Positions 18,095 to 26,842 of a stretch of DNA of 64,000 nucleotides are shown here, piece after piece. The stretch's first letter is position 1. The number at the start of each line of letters is the position of its first letter. Source of the stretch: JAMXLO01 sp963818775 (GTDB taxonomy: Bacteria > Pseudomonadota > Alphaproteobacteria > Acetobacterales > Acetobacteraceae); NCBI GenBank assembly GCA_963818775.1, contig CAWFUF010000011.1, positions 1,054,001 to 1,118,000 on the forward strand, in the 5' to 3' direction. Under the pieces are notes generated by a model. That model made no database searches and was not told where the DNA came from. It saw only the letters and a list, made by a program, of their open reading frames with translations. The position numbers were made by a program, and so were the translations under genes.

Positions 18095-19005
18095 GCCTGC
18101 ATCCGAGGATCGATGATGCCATAAGCGATGTCGATCAGCAGGTTGATCAGCACATAGGCTGCAGTGGTCAGCACGACAACGCCCTGCACGACCGGGAAGT
18201 CCTTCTCCAGCACAGCCTGCACCAGCAGGCGACCGATGCCGGGGCGGGCGAACACCGTTTCGGTGACTACGGCGCCGCCGATCAGCAGAGCGAACTGGAT
18301 GCCGAGGAGGGTCAGCGGAGGAATGACGGCGTTGCGCATCGCGTGCCTGGTAATGACTCGCACTGCCGTTAGCCCCTTTGCGTAGGCCGTGCGGATGTAG
18401 TCTTGCGCCATCACCTCGATGATGCTGTTGCGTACCAGGCGTGCCAGGCCGCCCGCGATGAACAGGCCGAGTGTGATACTTGGCAGTACCAGCGCATCAA
18501 GTCCGCTGCCAAGCACGGGCACCCAACCCAGTTCAGTCGCGAAGATCTGGATCAGGATCATGCCGATCCAGAAACTGGGCAGCGATAGCCCAGCGAGCGC
18601 GAATGTCATGCAGACCATATCGATCCACCCATTCGGCCAGATGCCTGCGGCGATGCCCAGCGCGCCGCCGAGCAGCACGCCGACGACGAAGCCGCCGATA
18701 GCGAGCTGAAGTGTGTAGGGAAATTCGTCGCCGATCAGCTTTACCACCGGCTGGCGACTGCGGAAGCTGTCGCCGAAATCGCCGCGGACGGCGTCGGCCA
18801 GAAATGTGAGGTACTGCACGACGAACGGCTGATCGAGACCGAGCTTGGTGCGCGCCGCATCCATCGCCGCGTCGCTGATCGGTGTGCCCTGCAACATCAG
18901 CAGCACAGGATCACCCGGCGCAAGCCGCATCGCCCCGAACACCACACTCCAGGTGATGAACAGCGTCAGGATGGCACCGAGCAAGCGGGAGAGAAGGCGC
19001 GACAT
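18091..19005 (-). CDS. Dipeptide-type ABC transporter permease (DppB family)
   Basis: A 304-residue permease. It has the family N-terminus (RLLSRLLGAILTLFITWSVV, then RLAPGDPV), a large periplasmic loop, the EAA loop (YIRTAYAKGLTAVRVITRHAMRN) and a C-terminal ALINLLIDIAYGIIDPR-type end. I start it at ATG 19005; an in-frame upstream extension to 19107 has Arg/Cys-rich sequence unlike the family. It pairs with the overlapping DppC-type gene and is divergent from the solute-binding protein gene at 19166. Confidence 0.92.
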   Translation of the reverse strand: MSRLLSRLLGAILTLFITWSVVFGAMRLAPGDPVLLMLQGTPISDAAMDAARTKLGLDQPFVVQYLTFLADAVRGDFGDSFRSRQPVVKLIGDEFPYTLQLAIGGFVVGVLLGGALGIAAGIWPNGWIDMVCMTFALAGLSLPSFWIGMILIQIFATELGWVPVLGSGLDALVLPSITLGLFIAGGLARLVRNSIIEVMAQDYIRTAYAKGLTAVRVITRHAMRNAVIPPLTLLGIQFALLIGGAVVTETVFARPGIGRLLVQAVLEKDFPVVQGVVVLTTAAYVLINLLIDIAYGIIDPRMQA

Positions 19006-19165
19006 GTGAATGCAGCAAAGCATAGGGAAGGCAGGTGCTCGCACAAGCGCCCGATTGCACACTGTCATCGGACGCCGCACAGTCCCAGGCGAACATCGAG
19101 ACTGCATGGAGGCGCTATGAGAAGTCCGCGGTCACGGCCCCACGTGTCGCGCGGTTGTCGGTGGC

Positions 19166-20728
19166 GTGCTTGCTGCACCAATGATCGCGCGAGGCGTCAA
19201 CGCGCAAACCGACGCGCTGACCGTTACGTGGGGCGAGGATGATGTGGCGCCGCGTACCTACGACCCGCGCGTGACCAGCTCGCGGCATGAGTATCAGGTG
19301 ATCGCGCAGATCTTCGATACGCTGATCGCCAGCGATGGATCGAACAGGCTGTTTCCTGGGCTGGCGACCGCCTGGAACGTCGCGGCGGATGGCAAGAGCG
19401 TGACGCTCAAGCTGCGCAGCGACGTCGGTTTTCACGACGGCACCCCGTTCGATGCAGATGCGGTCAGGTTCACCTTCGACACCATCGCCGATCCGAAGAC
19501 GGCAAGCGAAGGTGCCGTGACGCAGCTTGGCCCCTATGCCGGCACCGACGTGATCGACCCTTTCACGGTGCGGGTGAACTATTCGCAGCCGTTCGGAGCC
19601 GCTCTGGCGAGCTACGCCGAGGGCACACTCGCGCCAGTCTCGCCGACAGCGGTCAAGCGGCTTGGCAATCAGGGCTTTGCGCGTGCGCCAGTTGGCGCCG
19701 GGCCGTTCCGCTTCGTCTCGTGGGAGGAGGGACGGCAGGTCGTATTGGAACGTTTCGATAAGTATAACTGGGCGCCGGGTTACAACGTGCACACCGGTCC
19801 GTCCAGCGTTCAGCGTATTATCAGCAGGTTCATCGGCGATGCCTCGACGCGGGTGGCTGCATTGGAGGCAGGCGAGATCGACATCTCCGACGCCACACCG
19901 ATCCTGGACATGAAGCGGTTCGGGGAGACACGCGGCTACGGCACGATGATCGGCAATGCCGCGGGCATCCCGTTCGGTCTCGAACTCAATGGCAGTCGCG
20001 GGATCTTCGCTGACGTTCGTGTTCGCCGCGCGCTGGCGATGGCGGTGGACCGCAAGGCGTTGAGCGACAATCTCTTCTTTGGTCTGATCGATCCTGCATA
20101 TGGCCCGCTTTCGATGGGTACACCCGGTTATTGGGCCGGCGCGCAGGAGATGTACAAGGCGGATCCAAAGGCTGCCATGGCTCTTCTGGATGATGCGGGA
20201 TGGAGACCTGGACCGGGCGACGTGCGCGTCAAGGAGGGCCAGCGGCTCAGCGGATTCTATGGCGCACCGCCGCCGTTGGAACCTGATACCGCGGTCGAGA
20301 TCCAATCGGTGGCGAGGCGGGTTGGATTCGACCTCAAGGTCGAGACGATCACCTTCGCCCGCAATCAGCAGCTCGTGTTCGACAATGCGTTTGACTTGCT
20401 GCCAGTCCGCTGGATCCAGGCAGATCCGATGTGCCTGGAGAACTTGTTTGCCAGTGCGAACATCCCGAGCGCCGGCCACTACAGGTATAACTGGATGCAG
20501 CTCAGGGACAGGACGCTGGACGGGCTGTTCACCGAAGGCCGCGCAATGACGGACCCCGCGAAGCGCGACGCAATCTATGGCGAGGCGCAGAAGCTTATCA
20601 TGGACAGCGCGCTTTGGTTCCCGGTGCACAATCAGGTGCAGACGATTGCCTATCGTGCGGAGAAGAAGGGCTACCTCTTTGCCCGCGCGAGTTGGATTGC
20701 GCTGTTCTACGATGTGACGAAGGCCTGA
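19166..20728 (+). CDS. Family-5 ABC solute-binding protein, signal peptide probably truncated
   Basis: A periplasmic substrate-binding protein of the dipeptide/nickel (SBP_bac_5) family, recognised by PGLATAWNV, VTLKLRSDVGFHDGTPFDAD, the middle GAGPFRFVSW and RRALAMAVDRKAL. The only in-frame start, GTG 19166, leaves just VLAAPMIARGVNAQ before the mature domain. The frame stays hydrophobic upstream of it (AVVGGVLAAP) back to a TGA at 19118, while an ATG at 19117 lies in another frame. A one-base indel at about 19125-19160 has therefore probably split the signal peptide. It should serve the divergent DppBC-type permeases. Confidence 0.85.
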   Translation: MLAAPMIARGVNAQTDALTVTWGEDDVAPRTYDPRVTSSRHEYQVIAQIFDTLIASDGSNRLFPGLATAWNVAADGKSVTLKLRSDVGFHDGTPFDADAVRFTFDTIADPKTASEGAVTQLGPYAGTDVIDPFTVRVNYSQPFGAALASYAEGTLAPVSPTAVKRLGNQGFARAPVGAGPFRFVSWEEGRQVVLERFDKYNWAPGYNVHTGPSSVQRIISRFIGDASTRVAALEAGEIDISDATPILDMKRFGETRGYGTMIGNAAGIPFGLELNGSRGIFADVRVRRALAMAVDRKALSDNLFFGLIDPAYGPLSMGTPGYWAGAQEMYKADPKAAMALLDDAGWRPGPGDVRVKEGQRLSGFYGAPPPLEPDTAVEIQSVARRVGFDLKVETITFARNQQLVFDNAFDLLPVRWIQADPMCLENLFASANIPSAGHYRYNWMQLRDRTLDGLFTEGRAMTDPAKRDAIYGEAQKLIMDSALWFPVHNQVQTIAYRAEKKGYLFARASWIALFYDVTKA

Positions 20729-20814
20729 CTGTTCGTTCGCGACCGAAGCGATGTCTGCTGATCCGGCGTGGTCGGCTGTGTATGTCTGTGCGTGTTCCAG
20801 CAAAGGAGGCGGAC

Positions 20815-21123
20815 ATGCAGACTGAGCAGATCACCGGCGGGCTCGCGGTAATGGCGATGTGGGAAGCGCGTCAGGGCGAAGCCGACGCTGTAGCCGACGT
20901 CCTCGCGCGTTTCGCGCCCAAGGCGCGGCAGGAGCAGGGCGTGATGCTGTTCCTGGTGCACCGTGCAGTGGAGAACCCCGCGCAATTCCTGTTCTATGAA
21001 CTGTTCGAGGATTCAGCGGCATTTGAGGCGCATCAGCAGACCCCGCACTTCAAGGCGCTGATCGTGGGGGAGGGCGTGCCGCGTCTCGCGAAGCGCGAGC
21101 GAGTGCAGTATGCGGTGCTGTGA
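20815..21123 (+). CDS. Antibiotic biosynthesis monooxygenase (ABM) domain protein
   Basis: A 102-residue dimeric alpha-beta-barrel protein. The family pattern is clear: a first strand (VMAMWEARQGEAD), a helix (VADVLARFAPKARQE), then GVMLFLVHRAVENPAQFLFYELFEDSAAFEAHQ. ATG 20815 follows a near-perfect AAAGGAGG site by five bases. ABM proteins oxidise quinols or serve as small accessory oxygenases. It overlaps the next gene by 14 bases and sits inside a catabolic block, so a role in aromatic breakdown is plausible. Confidence 0.88.
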   Translation: MQTEQITGGLAVMAMWEARQGEADAVADVLARFAPKARQEQGVMLFLVHRAVENPAQFLFYELFEDSAAFEAHQQTPHFKALIVGEGVPRLAKRERVQYAVL

Positions 21124-21490
21124 TGATCACGTGCTGCATTCGCTAACGCTCGATCCACACCGGATCGCGGACTTCGAGCGTTATGCGACGACCTGGCCGC
21201 CGATCATCGAGCGGTGCGGCGGCGCGCTGGTGGGGTACTTCCTGCCGAAGGAAGGTCCCAACAACTTCGCCCTGGCGCTGATCGAGTTCGACAGCCTGGC
21301 GGCGTATGAGCGGTATCGCGAAACACTGCGCGCCGATCCCGAGGCGAGGGAGAACTTCGACCGTGCGATGCAGACGCAGTGCATCAAGGTCGAGGATCGC
21401 TGCTTTCTGCGCCACGTGCAAGCCCGCACCGTTGTCATTGAGAGGAGCGCGAGCGACGGAGCATCTCGGTCGGGCTATGCGCGTACTTGA
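21110..21490 (+). CDS. NIPSNAP family protein with repeat-derived C-terminus
   Basis: A 126-residue protein with the NIPSNAP ferredoxin-like fold: LHSLTLDPHRIADFERY, WPPIIERCGGALVGYFLPKEG, NFALALIEFDSLAAYERYR. ATG 21110 gives a 14-base overlap with the ABM gene; GTG 21131 is an alternative. Family sequence ends near RCFLRHVQ. The remaining ~20 residues are encoded by the left arm and loop of a long palindromic repeat, so the original stop was displaced. The function is unknown; co-occurrence with ABM and HpaB-type genes suggests a catabolic accessory role. Confidence 0.8.
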   Translation: MRCCDDHVLHSLTLDPHRIADFERYATTWPPIIERCGGALVGYFLPKEGPNNFALALIEFDSLAAYERYRETLRADPEARENFDRAMQTQCIKVEDRCFLRHVQARTVVIERSASDGASRSGYART

Positions 21491-21529
21491 CCGAGATTGC
21501 TTCGTCGGCTTGCGCCTCCTCGCAATGAC
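21434..21529. repeat. Long palindromic repeat (GTCATTG...CAATGAC hairpin)
   Basis: Left arm 21434-21471 and right arm 21489-21529 are inverted, imperfect copies running from GTCATTG through a GATTGCTTCGTC-like centre to CAATGAC, with a 17-base loop. The CAATGAC/GATTGCTTCG type is a widespread dispersed repeat in alphaproteobacterial and other genomes. It overlaps the 3' end of the NIPSNAP gene and supplies its last codons. It lies between convergent genes, where it could also end transcription. Confidence 0.85.
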
Positions 21530-21551
21530 CGGGCGCGGCGTATTGGGGTGG

Positions 21552-23018
21552 TCACCGCGGCGGCGGCGTGACCACCCGCCTCGGCGCGTACGCCATCTCG
21601 CGCAACGAGGCCAGATCGATCTCCGGCATCGGCACTGGGACCTGGCGCAGCACTGCGTTGGCAAGCTCGGTGTAGCGATCGAAGTTGCGCCGGATGCGCC
21701 CGCGCCAGACGGGCATGCCGCCGTTGGCATGCAGTTCAAACGCGGATTCGCGCGCGTCTAGCGCCGACGACACGTGGTCCCACGCCATCTGGAGCAGTGC
21801 AGCGCGTTGCAACGCGGTGTAACCGCCACCGCCGAACGACTCCTCCAATCCCGCGGCCATTTCAGGCGCGGCGATGTCACGATCCGTCGGCGCGACCACC
21901 AGCGACGAGCCAGGCACGATCCGCATGATTTCGCTCATGCGCTGACGCGCCTTCAGTATCGTGATGCTGCCGGAGGCAAGATGCAGATGGTTCGGGCAGC
22001 AATGGCCTTGCGGGGTGAACTGCGGGTCGCGCTCCGCCGCGGTCAGGCAGCTCCGCACCGTCTGCACATCGATCACCAGATCGATCAGGTGGTCGATCGT
22101 CTGTTCATGCTGCATCAGACCCATGGCATGCGTGCAGGCCAGTGCGAGGCCCAGCGTGAACTCGCCCTTCGACAACCAGCAATAGAGCTGATGCCAGAGC
22201 AGCCAACGGACGATCGGTTCCGGCGGGATGTCGAGCAGGAAGATCCGTTCCCAGGGGATGAACACCTCATTCAGCCACATCTGCCCATCCAGCTCGTCGT
22301 AACGGCTGGACAGCGGCGCTACGAACGGATTGGCGTCGCGCACCGCGATCCTGCGGCAGACAGTGGTGACGCCCGGCGCGCCGACCGGGACAACGAACGT
22401 GGCGCGATGCGCGCCGATCTCGATGCCCGTCTGGGCGCCACCAATGAAGACCTCCTCGGCATAGGCGGGACTGGTGTGCATGCCGATCTTGCCGCTGATG
22501 ACGAGCCCCGCGTCGGTCTCGCGCACGATGCGGAAGGCGGCGCGCTGGGAGGGATCCTCGCGCATCCGATAGCCGATCGTGGCGCCGCCGCCGCAGAACG
22601 TGAGGAACCGTCCGGTCCGGTCGATCATGTCGAGATATGCGGCTGCATCAGCGATCTGTCTGGCTGAGACATTGCGCTCCTGCACCGTAGCGAGAATGCC
22701 GAGAGCGATCAGGTGGCCATAGGCCGGCGTGTGCGTGATGTTGCCAGCGCTGAGAAACGTCGTGGCGGAAAAGCAGCGTCCCATGCGGACGAGGTCGTCG
22801 GAGCTTTTCGGCGACAGGTAAGAGAGCGGCATGCCGTCATCGCCAAGTACGGTCTCGGCCCAGGCCGGATCGGCATGGCGATCATACCACGCGACATATT
22901 CATCGACCATCGCACGGGTAGCGGGATGCGTCGTGATGTCGTCGATCAGTCCTTCGCCCATCACCCAGACACGACGTCCGTCGCGAAGAGACTGGCGGTA
23001 ATCGGCGCCGGTTCGCAT
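21552..23018 (-). CDS. HpaB-type flavin-dependent hydroxylase
   Basis: A 488-residue member of the 4-hydroxyphenylacetate 3-monooxygenase (HpaB/PvcC) family, which uses reduced FAD supplied by a separate reductase to hydroxylate phenols or related compounds. The N-terminal signature is RTGADYRQSLRDGRRVWV and the middle shows the family's acyl-CoA-dehydrogenase-like segments. I start at ATG 23018, which has AGGGAGAA seven bases upstream, rather than at 23051. No HpaC-type flavin reductase is seen nearby. The gene is divergent from the amidase, 58 bases away. Confidence 0.88.
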   Translation of the reverse strand: MRTGADYRQSLRDGRRVWVMGEGLIDDITTHPATRAMVDEYVAWYDRHADPAWAETVLGDDGMPLSYLSPKSSDDLVRMGRCFSATTFLSAGNITHTPAYGHLIALGILATVQERNVSARQIADAAAYLDMIDRTGRFLTFCGGGATIGYRMREDPSQRAAFRIVRETDAGLVISGKIGMHTSPAYAEEVFIGGAQTGIEIGAHRATFVVPVGAPGVTTVCRRIAVRDANPFVAPLSSRYDELDGQMWLNEVFIPWERIFLLDIPPEPIVRWLLWHQLYCWLSKGEFTLGLALACTHAMGLMQHEQTIDHLIDLVIDVQTVRSCLTAAERDPQFTPQGHCCPNHLHLASGSITILKARQRMSEIMRIVPGSSLVVAPTDRDIAAPEMAAGLEESFGGGGYTALQRAALLQMAWDHVSSALDARESAFELHANGGMPVWRGRIRRNFDRYTELANAVLRQVPVPMPEIDLASLREMAYAPRRVVTPPPR

Positions 23019-23076
23019 GATGCTTTCTCCCTGTTCGCCGTGGTGTAACATGAAGCGGCACGGTCAGGGAGCAGAC

Positions 23077-24492
23077 ATGGACCTCGCATATGCCTCCGCA
23101 GCCGATCTGGCCGGGTTGATTCGCAGCCGGGCGGTGTCGCCGGTCGAGGTGGTGCGGGCGGCGCTTGATCGCATCGAGCGCAGCCAGGCCGTGCTGAACG
23201 CGTTCATCACCATCGCCGCCGATGCTGCGATGGGCGCGGCGCGTGAGGCGGAGGCGGCCGTGATGCAGGGTGCAGAGCTCGGGCCGCTGCATGGCGTGCC
23301 GGTTGCGGTGAAGGACCTGATCCCGACAGCGAATATTCGCACGACCTGGGGTTCGCTGATCTTCAAGGATCATATTCCCGATCATGATGCGGTTGCGGTG
23401 GCACGACTGAAGCAAGCAGGCGCCATCGTGGTCGGCAAGACGACAACGCCGGAGTTCGGCCAGCAATGCCTGACGCAGGCGCCGCTGTTCGGGCGCACGC
23501 GCAATGCCTGGGGCGCCGATCGCAGTTCTGGCGGCTCGAGCGGTGGATCGGCGGTCGCGGTTGCCTCCGGACTGGTACCGATCGCGGTCGCCACCGATGG
23601 AGGCGGATCGACGCGCATTCCTGCCGCGTGCAACGGTGTCGTGGGATTCAAGCAGGGGCTCGGCGTGGTGCCACAGGAGTACGCGCAGGACGGGTTCGGC
23701 AACATATCCTACACCACGCCGATGACGCGCACGGTGCTGGATACCGCGCTGATGCTGGATGCAATGGCTGGACCAGACCTGCGCGACCCGCTCACTACGG
23801 GCAGGCCGAAAGCCGATTTCGTTGCCGCGGCACGTGACGGCGATCTGAACGGGCTGCGCATTGCATGGCGCGCGCGGCTCGGCAACAGCGCGGTGGCGAC
23901 CGATGTGCTGACAAGCTTCGAGGCTGCACTGGCCACATTCGCCGAGTTGGGCGCGGAGGTGTCGGAGCTGACTGCGGCGTTCGAAAACCCCGAGGCGGTG
24001 TGGTTCGTCAACAATGGTGCCTATCGCATGGCACAGTTCGGCCATCACCTGAAACAGCATCGCGCCATCATGTGTCCGACCTTCGTGCGGCAAATGGATC
24101 GCGTGGCGGACTACTCAGCGGCGGAGCTGTACGAGGCGATCTTCCAGCGCACGCGGCTCTACCGGCAGGTGCAGGCCTGGTTCGACACCTGCGATATCGT
24201 CGCGATGCCGACGCTGTCGCGCAGCGCGGTGCCGATCGATCAGGATTTCTTCGGGCCGATCGAGATCGACAACCAGTTGGTCGAGAACATCCGTGCGTCC
24301 TGGTACCCGTACACCATGCCGTTCAACCTGACCGGCAATCCTGCGGTCAGCCTGCCTTGCGGCTTCGATGCCGCCGGCATGCCCGTGGCGATTCAGTTGA
24401 TCGCTCGCCCTGGCGACGATGCGCTGTTGCTGCGAGTGGCTGCAACGTTCGAGTGCGCGCGGCCGTGGTCGGAGCAACGCCCGACTGAATAG
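23077..24492 (+). CDS. Amidase signature family hydrolase
   Basis: A 471-residue amidase. The Ser-cisSer-Lys triad is visible: Lys79 (VAVKD), Ser154 within the glycine/serine-rich SSGGSSGGS, and nucleophile Ser178 (TDGGGSTRIPA). ATG 23077 follows GGGAGCAGAC. The enzyme would hydrolyse an amide to acid plus ammonia. It lies between an HpaB-type hydroxylase and a solute-binding protein, suggesting uptake and breakdown of an amide-bearing or aromatic compound; the actual substrate cannot be deduced. GatA is unlikely, as no gatC or gatB is nearby. Confidence 0.92.
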   Translation: MDLAYASAADLAGLIRSRAVSPVEVVRAALDRIERSQAVLNAFITIAADAAMGAAREAEAAVMQGAELGPLHGVPVAVKDLIPTANIRTTWGSLIFKDHIPDHDAVAVARLKQAGAIVVGKTTTPEFGQQCLTQAPLFGRTRNAWGADRSSGGSSGGSAVAVASGLVPIAVATDGGGSTRIPAACNGVVGFKQGLGVVPQEYAQDGFGNISYTTPMTRTVLDTALMLDAMAGPDLRDPLTTGRPKADFVAAARDGDLNGLRIAWRARLGNSAVATDVLTSFEAALATFAELGAEVSELTAAFENPEAVWFVNNGAYRMAQFGHHLKQHRAIMCPTFVRQMDRVADYSAAELYEAIFQRTRLYRQVQAWFDTCDIVAMPTLSRSAVPIDQDFFGPIEIDNQLVENIRASWYPYTMPFNLTGNPAVSLPCGFDAAGMPVAIQLIARPGDDALLLRVAATFECARPWSEQRPTE

Positions 24493-24493
24493 C

Positions 24494-26074
24494 TTATCCT
24501 TTGTCGGCGCCCCAGAACACAGGTGCCGAGCCCTTCAGCAGTCCGGTCACGTTCGATCGCCACGCTGACTTGGGCAGATACTGTCCAAGCGTGATCGTCG
24601 GCACGTAGTTGAAAGCCGCCAACTGAAATTCGGCTTCGTGCCTGTGCCTCTCGGCGTCGTTCGGTGCATCGATCCATGCTTCGTACGCCGCTTCAATCTT
24701 CGGGTCGTCCGGCCAGCCGAACCACGCCTTTGCACCGGGACTGCGCAGCGTGTTCGCGAGCATCGGATCGACAAACTCTGGACCAGGTGCACCGGCAGGG
24801 AAGATCGACCACCCGCCCTTGTCGACTGTTTCCTTGCTGGTGCGACGCTGCACGACCGTGCCCCAATCCACCATCTGTTCATCGATATTGAGCCCGACCT
24901 TGTGGAACGAGTCCGCCGCCACGGTGATGAACGCATTGTAGATGATCTGATCGGTCGGATGCAGCAGCACGATGCGCTCGCCGCCATAGCCGGCCTTGTC
25001 GAGCATCGCCTTGACGTCGTCTGTGCTCCAGCGCTTGTTGCGGAATTCCATTCCTGCATCGTTGGCGGCGGGCGAGCCTGGCAGGAAGAAGCCCATCGGT
25101 GCGCGCCAGCCCGACTCATCCTCGCCCATCGCGGCGATCATCGCCTCGCGCGGGTCCACCGCCGCCATCATTGCCTTGCGCACGCCGACGTTGCTGGTGG
25201 GCGCGATCAGGCTGTTCGGCCGCAGGATCGCCACCGTGCCATAGATGTCGAGCAATTCCGTCGTGACGCCGGATGCGCGCTTCAGCATCGGGATCAGATC
25301 GGGCGATGGAAGTTCCAGCCAGTCGACCTCACCGGCCGTTATCGCATTCGCTGCGGTAGCTGAATTGGGGATGACGCGCCACTCGACGCGATCCAGCAGC
25401 ACCTTGTGCCCGCCTGCGGTATAGGATGCCGGTTCCTGCCGCGGCACATACTTGTCGAAGCGCGCAAATGCCGCGTGGCTGCCGGAGACGAATTCGTCGG
25501 GCAAAAAACGGAACGGCCCGCAGCCGACGATGTCGGTGAGCTGCTTGAAGGGATCGGTCGCGGCGAGGCGCGCCGGCACGATCACCGGCTGTGGCTGCAC
25601 CTTTGACAGGAAATGCGCCAGCAGCGGGAACGGCTTCTTCAACCGCCAGACCAGCGTGCGATCATCGGCAGCCTCGAGCGCATCGACCCGGGCATTGAAC
25701 GTCTCGCTGACCGCATCGCGCTTCAGCCAGCGCTGCAGGGAGGCAACGCAGTCTCGCGCCAGCACCGGCGTGCCGTCGTGAAAGACCAGCCCGTCGCGCA
25801 GCTTCATCGTCCAACGCTTGCCGTCGTCGTCGACGATGTGGCCTGCGACCATTTGCGGCTGCGGGTTGAATGCCTGGTCGCGGCCGTACAGGGTCTCGTA
25901 GACCATCAGCGAGAAGTTTCGGGTGACTGTCGCCGTGGTCCACACGGGATCTAGGCTGGTCAGGTTGGCCTGCGGCACGAAGATCAGTGTCTTCGAGTTG
26001 GCGCCGACGGACGGACGAGCAAGCGGCAGGGCTGCGGCCGCAGTGGCGCCGGTGATGAAGGCACGTCTTTTCAA
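24494..26074 (-). CDS. Family-5 ABC solute-binding protein with Tat signal
   Basis: A 526-residue periplasmic binding protein. The N-terminus MKRRAFITGATAAAALPLA is a twin-arginine signal. Family features include LTSLDPVWTTATVTRNFSLM, WTMKLRDGLVFHDGTPV, GCGPFRFLPDEF and RKAMMAAVDPREAM. It ends one base from the converging amidase gene. It is the second family-5 binding protein beside a single pair of permeases at 17.3-19.0 kb, so it may use those or a remote transporter. Ligand class is probably peptide-like or another small organic compound. Confidence 0.92.
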   Translation of the reverse strand: MKRRAFITGATAAAALPLARPSVGANSKTLIFVPQANLTSLDPVWTTATVTRNFSLMVYETLYGRDQAFNPQPQMVAGHIVDDDGKRWTMKLRDGLVFHDGTPVLARDCVASLQRWLKRDAVSETFNARVDALEAADDRTLVWRLKKPFPLLAHFLSKVQPQPVIVPARLAATDPFKQLTDIVGCGPFRFLPDEFVSGSHAAFARFDKYVPRQEPASYTAGGHKVLLDRVEWRVIPNSATAANAITAGEVDWLELPSPDLIPMLKRASGVTTELLDIYGTVAILRPNSLIAPTSNVGVRKAMMAAVDPREAMIAAMGEDESGWRAPMGFFLPGSPAANDAGMEFRNKRWSTDDVKAMLDKAGYGGERIVLLHPTDQIIYNAFITVAADSFHKVGLNIDEQMVDWGTVVQRRTSKETVDKGGWSIFPAGAPGPEFVDPMLANTLRSPGAKAWFGWPDDPKIEAAYEAWIDAPNDAERHRHEAEFQLAAFNYVPTITLGQYLPKSAWRSNVTGLLKGSAPVFWGADKG

Positions 26075-26213
26075 GGTCGTCTTCTCCCTATCCGGGACCG
26101 TGTTTTCGGCGGTTTGCTAACATAGCGCAATAGACTGGCGCACGGCAGCGGTCCCATGCTCGCGCCGGACGCAATGCACCAACAGATATCATTGGTAGCT
26201 ACCCATCTGGTAG

Positions 26214-26426
26214 ACCCGGGCTGTCCGCCTGCCAAAGGAATTCCGGCTTCCGGGTAATGAAGTGCGTGTCAGACGTATTGGTCGCGGCATCCCGCTGGAA
26301 CCGATCGAAACCGACCTGCGAGCTTGGTCCGATCGGCTGGATGCCTACCGCGACATGCAGTTCATGCCTGAGGGAAGGCAGCAACCTCCGATGCCGCCTT
26401 GGGACGACGTAAGCTTTGACGAATAA
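26214..26426 (+). pseudogene. 5'-damaged VapB-type antitoxin
   Basis: From 26214 one frame encodes TRAVRLPKEFRLPGNEVRV, RRIGRGIPLEPI and an acidic, Pro/Trp-rich tail ending WDDVSFDE at TAA 26424. This is the layout of AbrB/SpoVT-fold VapB antitoxins: DNA-binding strand-loop followed by a toxin-binding tail. The frame is closed by TAG at 26211 and has no start codon before the conserved region. Bases just upstream (about 26195-26215) read as the expected VA-T-SGR start only if two bases are restored. I infer a decayed gene. Confidence 0.72.
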
Positions 26427-26836
26427 TCTGCCTCGATACGAACGCGGTCATCGCACTCATCAACGGCAGCAGTGCGGCTGTGCGTGCACGTGTTGCCGTC
26501 GCACTGCATGCGCGCGAGGTCGTAGCGGTTTCGATCGTTGTGTTGTTCCATCTCAGTTATGGCGCCGCTAAGAGCACGAACCCGCGGCGTGAGTCACATC
26601 GTATAGATGACTTCCTATCGGGTCCGATCCAGGTGCTCGACTTCGAGCAAGACGATGCGATGGAGGCTGACGACATTCGGGCGTCACTCGAACGCGCCGG
26701 TACTCCAATTGGTGGCCCATATGATGTGCTCATCGCCGGACAGGCGCGTCGCCGCGGCGCAGTACCTGGTAACCGCCAACCAGCGCGAATTAACCGCGTG
26801 CCGCGGCTGAAGACCGAGGACTGGGCGGCTGTCTGA
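26423..26836 (+). pseudogene. Decayed VapC PIN-domain toxin
   Basis: Read from 26423 the frame encodes ICLDTNAVIALINGSSAAVRA, a PIN-domain N-terminus, but the first codon is ATA where the overlap with vapB would give ATG. One G-to-A change turns ATGA into ATAA, destroying the start yet keeping the antitoxin stop. The usual catalytic Glu of the second motif (FELSYG in relatives) is His (FHLSYG). Near the end, two offsetting indels replace the LVTANQREF segment with PGNRQPARI. The third-motif Asp (GPYDVLIAGQA) remains. A GTG at 26480 could start a truncated product, but an active RNase is unlikely. Confidence 0.75.
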
Positions 26837-26842
26837 CTTCGA

